A program made the position numbers and the translations under genes. From NCBI GenBank assembly GCA_001643675.2, contig LSRY02000040.1, forward strand, positions 21,001-85,000: 64,000 nucleotides of DNA. The letters are read 5' to 3'. Position 1 is the stretch's first letter. The number at the start of each line of letters is the position of its first letter. The notes under the pieces were generated by a model. That model saw only the letters and a list, made by a program, of their open reading frames with translations, had not been told where the DNA came from and did not search any database. This document shows positions 34,004 to 45,722 of the stretch, one piece after another. Origin of the DNA: Monocercomonoides exilis (taxonomy: Eukaryota; Preaxostyla; Oxymonadida; Polymastigidae).

Positions 34004-35426
34004 ATGAGTTTGTTTGATGGTTATAATTTTGAAGATGAAATTCTGACTACGGCCAGAACCGAGCAGTTTTCAAGTTTGTTCTTTTATTTGGACTAAATAA
34101 TTCTGAACAAAAATTTTTGTATTTTGAAACTTGTTTGAAGAATTGTTTTGTGAAGTGGAACATTGCAGAGAAGATGAACAAAAACAGAAAATTGAGGAAA
34201 TGAATGGGTTAATTGATGAAATGAATAAAGAAGAATTCAAATCAGTTTTCACAGAAAAATTATTCGATACAATCGACAAAATGATTGAAGAAAAGAAACT
34301 GTCATTGGAAAGTGCAATCTTGCTATTGAAGCATGTTGGATATTGCAAAGTGCTGAAAAAGATTTTCTTATATTCTTTTGATGATTCATCTTTGAGCAAA
34401 AGAATGAGAGAGATGATGATTGATGAAAATGAGAAGAAAAAAGAAATAAACGAAAAAATTATTACAGATCACTGTGAATGTTATCTTTATTTGAAAGACA
34501 GGACTATTTCAAGACTGCCTTATGCATGTGTGACTTGCCTTTTGAAAGATGCATTGAAGAAAGACGAGACCGAAGAAGCTCAGAAGGAAGTGGAAATGGC
34601 GTTGCTGGCTTTGGGCAATATTGGATATTGGGTTTGAGAACCTTTTTCCATTTTGATATTGTTGAATTGTATTTTCTTCTTTTTTGCATAGGAAATGAAA
34701 AGAGAACTGTATTTGAATGAGATAACAGAAATCATCAAATATCACCAGGAACATCAGAATCTGACACAACTTGCCTATCAGTCTGCTTGGCAATTTTTGA
34801 TGAACAGATTCTCCAACGACAAGAGCTTGGAAGAAGTGATTGTGAATGAACTGCATTTCGCCAGAGAAGCAACAAAAGCATTGGAAGATCTGTCAAAGAG
34901 TGTGGATTGGAAGAAAAAAGAAGAGGGAAAAGGAGAAAGGGAAGTGAAGGAAGTGCTTGTTATCGAGAGATGGATCAATGACATTTTTTGTTTCTTATAC
35001 TCAAACACATTGTGGAACGAAGAAATTGCTGGACTTCTTTACAGCATTGTTCAAGTATTTCAAGCATCAAGAGATAATTACCCAGATGCAAGGTGTCGAT
35101 GCCTTTATTCATTAAGAAGTGCAGTTGAAAAGAGAAAAGTGAAAATTGATGACTTGTTGAAAAGCGGAGCTATTGGAATCTTTTTGGAGGAAATGAAGCA
35201 ATCAACTTTGATTAATTTTTCAATTGTGCAAAGTTTGTCTTTGTTAAGTAAAATTTCAGAAAGACTGAAAGAAAAAAAGGATGATGAAAAGGAAGAGGAG
35301 GAAAGAAAGGCAATGAAAAGAAAGATATTTGAAAAGCTGGAAGAAGAAGGTTGTGAAGATTGCATTGAGAGTTTTCATAAAATGTTTTTTTTCTCAATGG
35401 AAAATATAATGATGCTTTGTTATTGA
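34004..35426 (+). CDS. Helical-repeat family protein, copy B (C-terminal frameshift)
   Basis: Exon 34004-34073 encodes MSLFDGYNFEDEILTTART and a bit more. An intron (GTTTGT, 67 bases) leads to exon 34141-34631 (CREDEQKQKIEEMNGLIDEM, ELF-type block, SAILLLKHVGYCKVLKK). A second intron (34632-34691, GTTTGA to CATAG) leads to exon 34692-35426 with HQEHQNLTQLAYQSAWQFL, ELHFAREATKALEDL and DDLLKSGAIGIFLEEMKQ. Phases match copies C and D. At the 3' end, a run of eight T (35385-35392) sits where the frame departs from the family. The track ends at TGA 35424-35426, whereas the other frame carries the family ending ISDYFVNV and a TGA at 35453-35455. The last 20 or so residues are therefore altered, unless the run length is an assembly error. 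Function unknown. Confidence 0.75.
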
Positions 35427-35459
35427 TTATTTCTGATTATTTTGTAAATGTTTGAGAAA

Positions 35460-37634
35460 AAGAAACTCACTTTGTTCACAAATATTTAATTATTTTAACT
35501 TATTTTATTATTTATTTTTGATTTGATTGATTTATGATCCAACAAGACTTTGACCGTTTTTTGTTAAAAAAACAATAATATTTTTTTCTGTGTTATCTGT
35601 TTATGACTGTTCGGTAGATGTTTGAAGAAATGAGATTCCTAACATTTTGATATTCACTGTGCTTGTTTTTTCTTTTTTGATTATTCCCTTTATCAGCAAA
35701 TGGTTGCTTGCATCCTTTTTCAATGATAATTTTTGTTGAATTGCGTGATGAATAATCAGCTAATGTTGTAAATGTTTGAGAAAAAGAGAATCAAATTTAA
35801 ATTTTAACTCAAAAATTGATGCTTTTGTATTTGTATTTGTTACTCCAAAATGATGTCTATTTCTTTTTCATCGTTTCACAGAATGGCCACAAACTCAGGC
35901 ATTTGAAATTTTTGTGAAAAAATACTTTGGGTGGTTAATTTATCCGGACTTTTTTTTTATCCAAACAAAAATTTAAAATTAAAATATCTCAACAAATATT
36001 CAATATTAATTTACAGTAATTTGCACAGTTGTATATTAGCATATATGACATCTATTCATAAACAAATTTTTAATAGCGGTGTTGTATAATTTATGAAATA
36101 AATCATTTTCGTTTCAGAAAATCTGCCTTTTGATGAATTTTTCTATTTTAATAAAATGATTCAATTTATCTTTTGTAAATAGCGCTTATTTTTTCTATGT
36201 AATAAACAATTTTGGTTATTTTTCATTTTCTGCAATTTGCTCGTATTGACTGAATGAAAATCTGTCATTTTTGAAAAATTTTTGTCAATGGGAAAACTTT
36301 AAAAAAATGTTTTTTGCAAAACTCAAAAACACCAAGTGAATAAAATGTATGCATTAATTATTGAAACGGTTTATTTAATCATTTCCACGATGTTATTTGA
36401 AATGAATTGCAATCCATTTAATTATATTTTTTAGATTCTTTTTGTTTTTGATAATATTTGTCATTGTTTTTTTGAAAAGTTCCTTTTGTTTAATTTTAAA
36501 ATAGAATTAAAATATCTTTTTTCGATCAAATTTCTGTTTCCACTCACCAAACTTTGCTGTTATGAAAATAATATCTCAACAATGTTATTATTTCCATTTT
36601 TGTGAATTTTCATGATTGGGAACAGAAATTTGATCGAAACAAGAAATTTTTATTTTATTTGTAACTTAAACAAAAAAAACTTTTCACAAAAATTTTGCCA
36701 TTTTGTGAAAATTCTATTGAAATGCTAATATGGCTGATCCTTTTAAAAATCATACTTTCGTTCGATTTTTGATCAAAATATTTTTCTTTTTTGGATTATT
36801 TCAAATGAGGATTTGTTTTTTAGGAACTCTTATTGTTTTTGTTATTGCGATAGCAGAAACATATTTTGAAAAAAATTTTTCAGAGAAGTGAATTTAAATC
36901 AAGACTCGAACGAAAGTGTGATTTCAAAAAGTGTCAGTCTTTCAATAAAAAAGATCATAAATTGAAATAACAAACATAGTAGCAGAATTTTATGATCACA
37001 AAAAATAGATTTTTTTCATTGAATTTATAACAAACAAAACTGTCGTATTCATATGTTTTAATAATTTACACAGAAACCATTCCTATTTTTTTTTTTTTAG
37101 TGGTTGAGTATTTTTTGATCATGTTTTTAACAGATGGAACAAAAACCACTTGACATGTCACAACATTGAATACAAGATTGCTTTCTCTAAAAAAAACAAG
37201 AGGGAAATTTCTGATATTTTTCATCAATAAACACATTTTCATCACCAACTCAATTGTCATCCTAGACTTTCATTTTCGTTTCGACTGAATATTGTTAAAA
37301 AAATAAATTGAAATCAAACATAAATAGGATTTCGAAATATATTTTCAGAATAATTCTTCTTGTGGTTGTTGAGAGATCGAACTTGTTCAAAATTTTTTGC
37401 ACAATCTGCAATTGAAATAAAAAAGTTTGCGAAATTTTTCTTTTTGTTTTTTAAATTAAAAGTATTTCTTTCTCTTATAACATATTTCTGTTTTGAATAA
37501 TTAAAGATGCATTAAATAATGAAATGAAATATTTTTCGAATAATGAAAAAAAGAAAAACAAAAAATATGGATACTGATCATCAAAAAAACCATTCGTTAA
37601 GTTTTTGTTTATTATTTGAAGAGAGGTCGAAAAA
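35460..37634. other. AT-rich intergenic region, over 2 kb
   Basis: This is very AT-rich DNA with many short palindromic AT stretches and no coding-like frame. The reverse ORF at 37066-37260 has no supporting feature. The last 100 bases before 37635 should hold the promoter of the large membrane protein gene. Confidence 0.6.
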
Positions 37635-40600
37635 ATGGCGAGCGAAGAGAGCATGTCGATGTGTTCGACATCAAGTGGGATGACGAATGAATATGCTCAA
37701 GCAGAAGGTTTCAGTAAACTGGAAACAGTTGGATTTTCATTTTTTTCACCTCTTTACCATCAACCGAAACATCCGAGCAAAACGTGGGAAATTTTCGTCT
37801 GGGCATTCACAGTGCTTCAGATGGTTACACTCAGTTTCTTTCGAATTGACGTTTCCACGCAAAAAGTGAACACAGTTTCTTTGGTTTGCGATTTTCATCT
37901 TTGTATTTTTTCCTATGTGATTTGTTTATCATTCCACAATCCTGAACTTGATGAATGTATATTTTTGGGGTTAAATTTTTTATTCATGCGACTGTTAGTG
38001 CGTTGGCTTTCCAGATGGAACGTCTCTTGGATATTTGGCAGGAAATTACGTTTCGTTTGTAATAATAGGATGCGCAGGATATTTGGCATTGCTCATTATA
38101 TACATAGCGGTTACAGCGATTTTTCAAGGCGTTATTTCAGGCTCGCAGCCGTGGGTCATTTCACTTTTGCGCTGGCTTGTGAACTTTACATACACCATCT
38201 TGTTTATCCCATTGACTTCAATATGCATAGCAATATTTGATTGCTATAAATCCGAAGGGCAAATGGTCCATCGGGGATTTGAAGGCAGTTGCTCGGGTTC
38301 ATTGTTATCGTTTTTGGGATTTATTGTGTCAATGCTGGTACTTATTGTTCTTCTTTTGTCTTCAATTTTTGTAAACAGCATGATTTTCAACCACAATCCG
38401 AAGCATGGTGGGCTATGGTCATCTCCAAGTGGGCTGTGGCAAGCGGTGGACTCGTCACTTGTGTTTGGATGTGTGTTTGCGATGAGAACGCTGATTGAAT
38501 GGCCATTCTGGCGCGGAGTGGTTACTGTTGGATCTTCTCTAGCGATGATGGTGTATTTCGTGTATATTCAGCCGATATACAAACTGAATGGAAATCTGCT
38601 GATGGGCAGTAAATGGTGCATGTTTGGATGCTTGAGACTTATTGACGAAATTCTGTATGCAATTGAAGGAGCAACAGGCAACTGGATAATAACTATTGTG
38701 CTTCAAGTTGTTGGACTAATAGCTGGAATTGTTGCTTGTGCAGTGCTGTTGCCCAAGATTTGTCGAAAAATGAGAGAGAAAAAGTATCTTTTAACAGCTT
38801 TTGGCAACCAGCTGTCAGACATTTGCACGAAAAATCCTTCTTTGGCTCTGCCTCCGCTGAAGAAGCCAGAAAGAGTGGAGCCATCACTTCGCTTTATACA
38901 ACAGAAAGAATACAACTCGATGATTCATTTGACATTTGCGGATTACGTGTACACACACGCACTGAAGACGAACCCGAACAACAGCATGCTGTGCTTCCAG
39001 TATGCGACGTTTCTGTCTGCCTACCGCAAAAACTACATGAAGTCGAACACGCTCATCCAGAAGGCGCGGTCGCTTTCTCCGGGCATGTTTCTGAACTTTG
39101 TGCTGTTCTGCAAGGCGAAAGAGAACGGCGGGCGCGCAAACGGGCAGAACGGCGGGAACGGGGCAGGCAACATGACCTCGTTTGCCTTCACGACGCTGCT
39201 GGCAAAGGCAGAGAAGCACCACGAGCAGGCTGTGAGTGCGATGAAGGACTTCTTCGAGAACGCGACAGCGATGCAGCCAGACTACAAGGCGATTCCGGGT
39301 CTGTTGAATTCGATTGTGAAGAACGAGGATGTTGCGAGAAAAAGCTACGAAGAGCTGATTGCGTCGCACGAGCAGAACACAGGTGTGCTGCGGAGCTATG
39401 CGCGTCTGCTGCTGGACATATACGACGACGAAGACGAGGCGGAGATGATTCTGAACAGGGCAGAGCAGATTGAAGAGGACTACGGCTACGGCGAGTCGAT
39501 GGCACATACACACGCTGGAGGCTTCCACGATGGGTCGTTTGGGATGGGCGAGGCATACGAGATGAGCGGGAGGAGAAGCGCAGGGGGAGACAGGACGGGT
39601 GCAGAGCACGAGGCGAATATGCCACGCATTGTGAGGCGGGGAAGCTTTGAGGTGAATGCAGGGAGTGTTAAGGATGGCACCAATGGAGACAAAGGAGCAG
39701 AGGGTTCTTCATTGGAAGCGCAGAATTTGGAAGGAGATCGCGAATCTCTTGCGAGAAGCGAGGCGCAATGGCAGCAGTCTTCGAGTGGCGTCAGAAGGCA
39801 TCACACGTCAAATCGGAGGAGGAGAAAGAAGAAGAAGAAAGAGTCAACGATTGTCGATCTGGTGATGGGAGGACACGGAGAGCACGGGAACAAAGAAGGG
39901 AACATTTTCAGGCTGAAGTTCACAGTCATTGTTTCGCACATGATAGACATAGTTGTGCTAATCGCTGCCCTGATTGTGTATGTCGTCATGACGAATAATC
40001 ACCAGAAGAACCTACAGACGCTGCGGAATGTGTGCGACTTGTCATTTCATTCAGCACGTTCAGCCACAATCGGATACAACTTCTTTATATACGACAAAAG
40101 GTACAACTTTACAGACCCGACTTCCTCAGACAAGTGGCCGGCAGGAATGATTCAGAAGAAAGATCTGTTGAAAATGATGGACGATACATCAGAAAGCCTG
40201 GCCTCTATGCTCGGCAGAATCCACCAGTCAACCACAAACTTGGAGGTGTGGGAGACGGCAGACGTCAGCACGTATTTCTTCACGATGACCACAAAGGAAG
40301 AGGAACAGGACGGAGAGACAACGGAGGTGATAGACATCAAAAGGCAGGTACTCCGCTCGTCGTCGATGTTGGAGGTGCTTGCGACTGTTTCACAGATCAC
40401 TCACCATCTGTATCTATCGAACATATCTTCTCGACCTCAAGATCCTGATTATCTGTCAAACATACAGTTTTTGGTCTTCAACTGCCCTGTTCCAATTTTG
40501 GAAGGTGCGAAAAGAGTCATCATTTACTACTTCGACCTTATGAACACAGAATGCAACCAGATCATCATTGTCTTTTCTGTCATCATCTCTGCTTTTCTAT

Positions 40601-43500
40601 TGCCTCTGACAATTTTCCAGCTTTTCCTTTTTGTGAGATTCTCTCACAAGGCAGTGAAGAATCGGATGAGGGCGTATCAGACGATGCTGGACATGCCAAA
40701 GAACAAGATGCAGAGTGTCATTCGCAGACTTCTGAGAGACGAAGACGAAGAGGACGACTTTACGATCAACATTGAGATGGGGGAGAGCATGGAGACGAGG
40801 ACATACGACAACTACTTGGACAACAACGACATGCACAACGGTGATAACAACCACAATGGAGAGTTCTTGGAAGATCCCGGCGCATCTGCTCTGCGCGAAG
40901 GAGGAGGTGAAAGTGGGCAAGGAGACAGTCAATCGAAAATTGTGTGCAATTCTCTGCAGACATCTCATCTGAACGGGAAAGGGCTGGGTGAAATCAATGC
41001 GCGCTCAATGTTTGTGCGGCAGCAATCGATGGAGTCGCAGCAGAAGAGGAAAGCCTCTTTTAAGCAGGGCTCACCCGAGATGGAGCTTTCTTATGTGAAG
41101 TCAGCGTCTTCGATGCTGTCTGGTGCTGGCCCTTCTATGGATTCGATTAACGACACACCGTTTTCTCTGTCTTCTTCGAGTTCTTTGTTTGAAGAGCATC
41201 TGACGACGATTCCATCGACATCGGGATTGCAGCCGCAAATGCCAACAGTCAGCGAGGAGAACGCAAAGGGAGCACAAATGAATGAACAAGGAAATGGAGA
41301 AAGGAGAATATCACAGCCGCTGCTGACGAATATCGATGCTTCTTTGAACAATCAGAAAGCAGAGCCTGACGGAGCAGGAGGAGCAGAATCCCAGTCGAGC
41401 CGATCGAAGAACGATGTGACTCCACCCGATCATCTTTCCTTCAACGCAAACGGAATTGCGATGGGTGAGCACGAAGGAGCATCAGTTGTTGCAAATGCCA
41501 CTCCAACCGGAAACGCTACAAAGACGGTTATCAACCCAATGTTTGGCGGAAATGTGCTGGCAGCACCACAGACAACCAAGCCGCTTGGCATCAACCAGTT
41601 CGACGAACTGAACAACATGTCACAAACTCCTCTTCTCATGCCACAGCTCTTTTCAAATAACGGAGGCGGAAGCCCTAACAACAATGGAAATAATAACCAG
41701 CCCCACTTTGGGCTGATGTCCACAGCCTCGTTCTCCATCCAGCACACGATGTCTGAATATGAAACGGGATCTATTTTCAACTCGACTCAGATAATGCCCC
41801 CGCTCTCACCAACAAACGTGTATCAACAGAAAAATCCAATGATGTTCGGCCAGAACCTGTCGCTTCCGCAGATCGACGTGCCAGCACCGATGCCCACTGT
41901 CTCTGAGGCACAGTTGAGGACTGATCGAAACATGTTGGATGCGAACGAGCCAATTGTGCAGACACAACAACAACAACAACCTCAAGAGCAACAGCAGCAG
42001 CAACAAAATGGGACAGTTGATTTGAAGTTCATTTATGATGACGAAGATAATGAGGAAATAGAAAGAGCCAGGCAGATGGGGATGATCAGAAACGCCGTTG
42101 AAGATGCAGCGTGGGAAGAGCAAATGGAAAAGGATATAGAGAAGCACGAAGCAGCGTACAAGCAGCTGCCAAAGCCAGTCACAGCTAAAATCCGAGTGCC
42201 AATCTTTCTGTTTGTGGTACTTGGTCTTTGTGCTGTTCTTGTTACAGTTGCTTTGGCGGTGACGTATGTTACTGGCTTCAAGCCAATCTCAGCCAACATC
42301 ATTCTTTCTGGAATGCGTGCATCAATTCTGTTCCAAATCCAGTTTTTGCTGATATCCGTTCTTCAGCCTCTTCCACTTCTGAAGACCGACCAATCGATCA
42401 CGTTTCCGAGAGCAAACAATCCAGTCATGCACAACTCGTCCCATTGCTCTGGTGATCCACTCATTGCACGCAACATGCTGGTTCCGATGTCCAATTACTT
42501 CGATGCGGTGCATTTGGGGTGCCACTTCGGCGATTCGGAGTATTCGCACGCAGACGATGTCACATACGATGCAGTGACTGTGTCGCGGATGAAGACAGAG
42601 TTCAATGTGAAGACTCTGCTAGCAGACACTGAGTGCTTCCTGGCTGAATCTGATGATTGTTCTCAGGTGGATCCAATGCGGATATATGGAGTGCATGGAA
42701 ACCTTTATGGACTCACCTCACTTCTGGCGCGGATGAGGATAAATGTGGAGAGGATTTCGAAGATGGATGTTGAGAACATCACGTATTTAACCCCTGAAGC
42801 GCGATTCATTCTGAATGGACTCAGAAATGATATTGTGGGAGGCATAAACAAGATGACGAACATGATTTTGACTGAAGGAAAGGAAGAAGTGCAGGAGTCA
42901 GTAACCATTCTGATTGCTGTTATTGTTGCATTTTGTGTTTTGTATTTAGTATCCATGTTTGGGAACGGGTTGATGTGGATAGGGGAAATCGCGTTTATCG
43001 AAAATGCCTCTGAAAAGCTGTTGGATTTGCTGCCTATCAAAGAAGGCGAGAAGGAGATTGTGATGATGCCGTCGATGGTGACAGGGCACGACTCGTTCGA
43101 CAAAGGAAGAGAGGCAATTCTGGACTATGCGCAGCAGCTTATCACGTCAATCAACCAGAACGAGCCTTATGAATCATTGGTAGCAACGTTTTTCCAGCTT
43201 TCGTCTACGGCGTTTGCTGTCTTCAACGAGGAGGAGAGAGAAATGGCAGCGAAGAACTATGAAGGGATAGAGAGGCACAAGCGAGAGCATTTGCTGTTGA
43301 GGCAGCGGCTGACGATGATCGCAGACCTGCTTCGCTCAAAGAACGATGCAGCGAAGGCAGTTGGGAAGAGGAAGCTTGTTTCGCTGTTTGACATGCACTT
43401 CACCGACGAAGACATCAACTTTGCAGACACTTGTTTCGGGATGGATGATAACAATCAGAATAATAACGAAAACGACAATGACAACAACGACGATTTGTAA
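37635..43500 (+). CDS. TmcB/TmcC-like multi-pass membrane protein with TPR region
   Basis: Exons 37635-37956 and 38015-43500 join (58-base intron, GTATAT to TTCCAG, phase 1) to 1,935 residues. The N-terminus (FFSPLYHQPKHPSKTWEIF) leads into about eight membrane helices within residues 50-355. A TPR-type region of the TmcB/TmcC kind follows at about 410-600 (FADYVYTHALKTNPNNSML, FLSAYRKNYMKSN, RSYARLLLDIYDDEDEAEMI). Next are a basic linker, membrane helices near 740-767 and 956-984 flanking an apparently extracytoplasmic domain, a long disordered Asn/Gln/Ser linker with polyglutamine near 1425-1440, and helices near 1500-1527 and 1736-1763 around a second such domain. The C-terminal cytoplasmic tail is helical and ends in an Asn/Asp-rich stretch. 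In ciliates and other protists this N-terminal module often precedes adenylate/guanylate cyclase or PAS domains. None is visible here. The likely role is a sensory receptor or scaffold. Coding composition is GC-richer than its flanks. Confidence 0.85.
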
Positions 43501-45020
43501 TTGTGACTGGTTGCGTGTGCGTGTTTTTTTATTTGTGTGTGTGTTTGCGTTTATCTTTGTGCTTGTGCTTGTGTTTTTAGACATTTAATCTTCTTTTCTT
43601 TATTGGTAGTTTCAAAAATTTTTAAATCCATTTAAATAAATCTAGTGAAATGGGTATCAATTTTTGAAGTTTTCTTCTCTCTCGCTCTCATTCTTTTTAT
43701 AGTAGTTTTTTAGATTTTTTTTAACATTATCTTTTTTTCCATTGAAAATAATGCCTCTTATTCATTGAAAGTGTCTGTGAAGGAACTAGTACTTCAAACT
43801 TTACCTCTCTCCTTTTATATGTGTGTAATTTTGGTTTATTTGTATATCTTTAGCTATCTGAAGAGAAATTTGGATATATTCATTGAGAAACTTTATAATG
43901 TTTTGTTCGCGTCAAATTTTCTAGTTTTTATTTTTAATTTATTTTATTTTTTTTCGTATTTCTTTGAGAGTGAATCAAGTTTTTTCCCCCCACTTTCAAA
44001 CAACAAATTAATATTTTCATTTTGCATCCATTTTTGTTGTAACATTTTTTTTTTGAATGTGTTAAGTTCATTTTCATCCCAATTGTTTCTTTTTTGCTTT
44101 TGCTGTTTTATTTCGGTTATGCTAAAAAGCATAAAAGTCGCATAACTTTTAATTGTTGTACATCACATTTATATCACCCAGAATTAGAAATTTTTAAAGT
44201 TTTATGTTTTATGTGGATAGTTTGATTTATTAATTGAATTTTTGTTTTGTTTGTTTTATTTTTTCGAAATCAACATGCACATTTGATGGAGTTTTCATTT
44301 GACGCCAAATTAGGATTTGTTTTTCTCTCTGAAAAAGGTTGTGTTACCGTTTTTGAATATTCAAAAATTGTTGCATTTAATGCTTTTTATTGATGAAGTT
44401 TGAATCGAGCTTTTTTTTTAATTGTCATTCGCAAAGGTTGTTTTAATGAAGAATAAGTTTATTTGAAGAAGAAATGCTTCATTCAACAAACTCGCTTCAT
44501 TTAAAAATTCTTAACATCGTTTAATAAGGCAATTTCGAGTTGTAATAATCTTATCACAATTTATTTGATTGTAATTTTGAAATGAAAAAATAATATCTAG
44601 AAAAATCATTTCATTATTATTTTCTTTCTTTCTTTTATTTTTTGAAGTTATTTTCTTTCATAATTCATCGTTTTGTTGAAAACTTATCAAAAATTGATGT
44701 TCAAGGAACTTAATGTTTGAATAATCGAAGAATGAATGAGAGTCAATAATTTATCATAAAATTAGTTTTTCAGCTGTTCCCAAAGAATTATCAACTGAAA
44801 TGATCGACGCCAGATTTACGCACAAACTGAAATATGTTTTTGAAGGTGTTTTTTTTTTTTTTTTTTTGACTTCGAAGACATTTTAAAAGAAAAATGCATC
44901 CTCCTTTTTGAATTTGTATGAAAATCATGCTCTGAATGATATTCACTTATGAGCTGTGTTTTCTCCGAATTTTAATGAGTTAAATACATTTGCTAAGTGA
45001 TGCTGGTTAGTTGATATTTT
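43501..45020. other. 3' flank and AT-rich spacer
   Basis: It contains the 3' untranslated region of the large membrane protein gene, with AATAAATC near 43635, and then AT-rich DNA with T runs (T18 near 44851). The forward frame at 43765-44145 is Phe/Leu-rich and matches nothing. No gene is supported. Confidence 0.55.
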
Positions 45021-45365
45021 TCTCAAATATCTTCATCAGGGTAACTTCCTCTTTTGATCATTGCTCTGTTCTTTTCAATGGTCTCTCTGTGTTGAATTCG
45101 TGTGCTCACTTGAGATGAAAGAACAAAAAGAAGAAGATCTGTATTCTTCGCAGATACATTAAAAATTGATGTTTGACAGTTGAGAAATTGAAAAACAAAC
45201 ATTCTGCGCCTGTGCACATAAAACAGAAGAGCCAGATCAGCCAAGCTGAGGAAGAGAAACTCAATTTTGGAAAGAGTGTTTATTCTGCTTTATGGACTGT
45301 CTTGGAAGAATCAGATGTGATTGGAGGTATGCCCAGTTGTGAATTTCGCTGAACATGCGTTGATT

Positions 45366-45722
45366 CTAATTGCTAATGAAATCTTCCATTTGAATCGGAA
45401 TCAATCCAGAAAGACGAGGGATTGATGTGATGTTTGACAAACAAAATTTATATTTCAATGCCTCAGCGTTTGATAGATATCGTTGAAGATGAATGGAGTG
45501 CATCCAATCTCTCCAATGGCAGATTGCAGCAACACGAAAGAATACCCCCAAAAAACAACATCCAAAATTGATGTCTCCGTCTTCATTCCAAAGAAACAGA
45601 AATTTGATTGGACTTCTTTCTTTCCTCCAAAACCCCATTCTCCCATTCATTTGCAGAGAAATAACCTTGCTGGAGTGTATCTCATGGAAAAGTCGTCTTC
45701 CTCCTTCTTCTCCAAATCTCAT
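45366..45722 (-). CDS. Partial or small gene X, left arm copy
   Basis: The frame starts MRFGEEGGRRLFHEIHSSK and is identical over about 40 residues to the frame starting at 51228. It then diverges but regains similarity (IHLQRYLSNAEALKYKFCLS here, VHLQRRLSNIESSKNKFSLS there). The conserved protein-level pattern after divergence suggests a real former coding region. A TTTCAG acceptor-like sequence precedes the ATG in both copies, so an upstream exon is possible. No domain is recognised. Confidence 0.4.
   Translation of the reverse strand: MRFGEEGGRRLFHEIHSSKVISLQMNGRMGFWRKERSPIKFLFLWNEDGDINFGCCFLGVFFRVAAICHWRDWMHSIHLQRYLSNAEALKYKFCLSNITSIPRLSGLIPIQMEDFISN

Noticed and set aside
37635-43500. 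Genome-wide reassignment of TAA/TAG to glutamine (as in some oxymonads)
   Set aside because: The large membrane protein gene uses only CAA/CAG for its many Gln codons, including a polyglutamine run, and has no internal TAA/TAG. LZIC and copy C end in TAA exactly where homologues end. The standard code fits intact genes.
43765-44145. 126-codon hydrophobic forward ORF downstream of the large membrane protein gene
   Set aside because: The Phe/Leu richness is expected from T-rich 3' flanking DNA, and there is no start context, motif or homologue.
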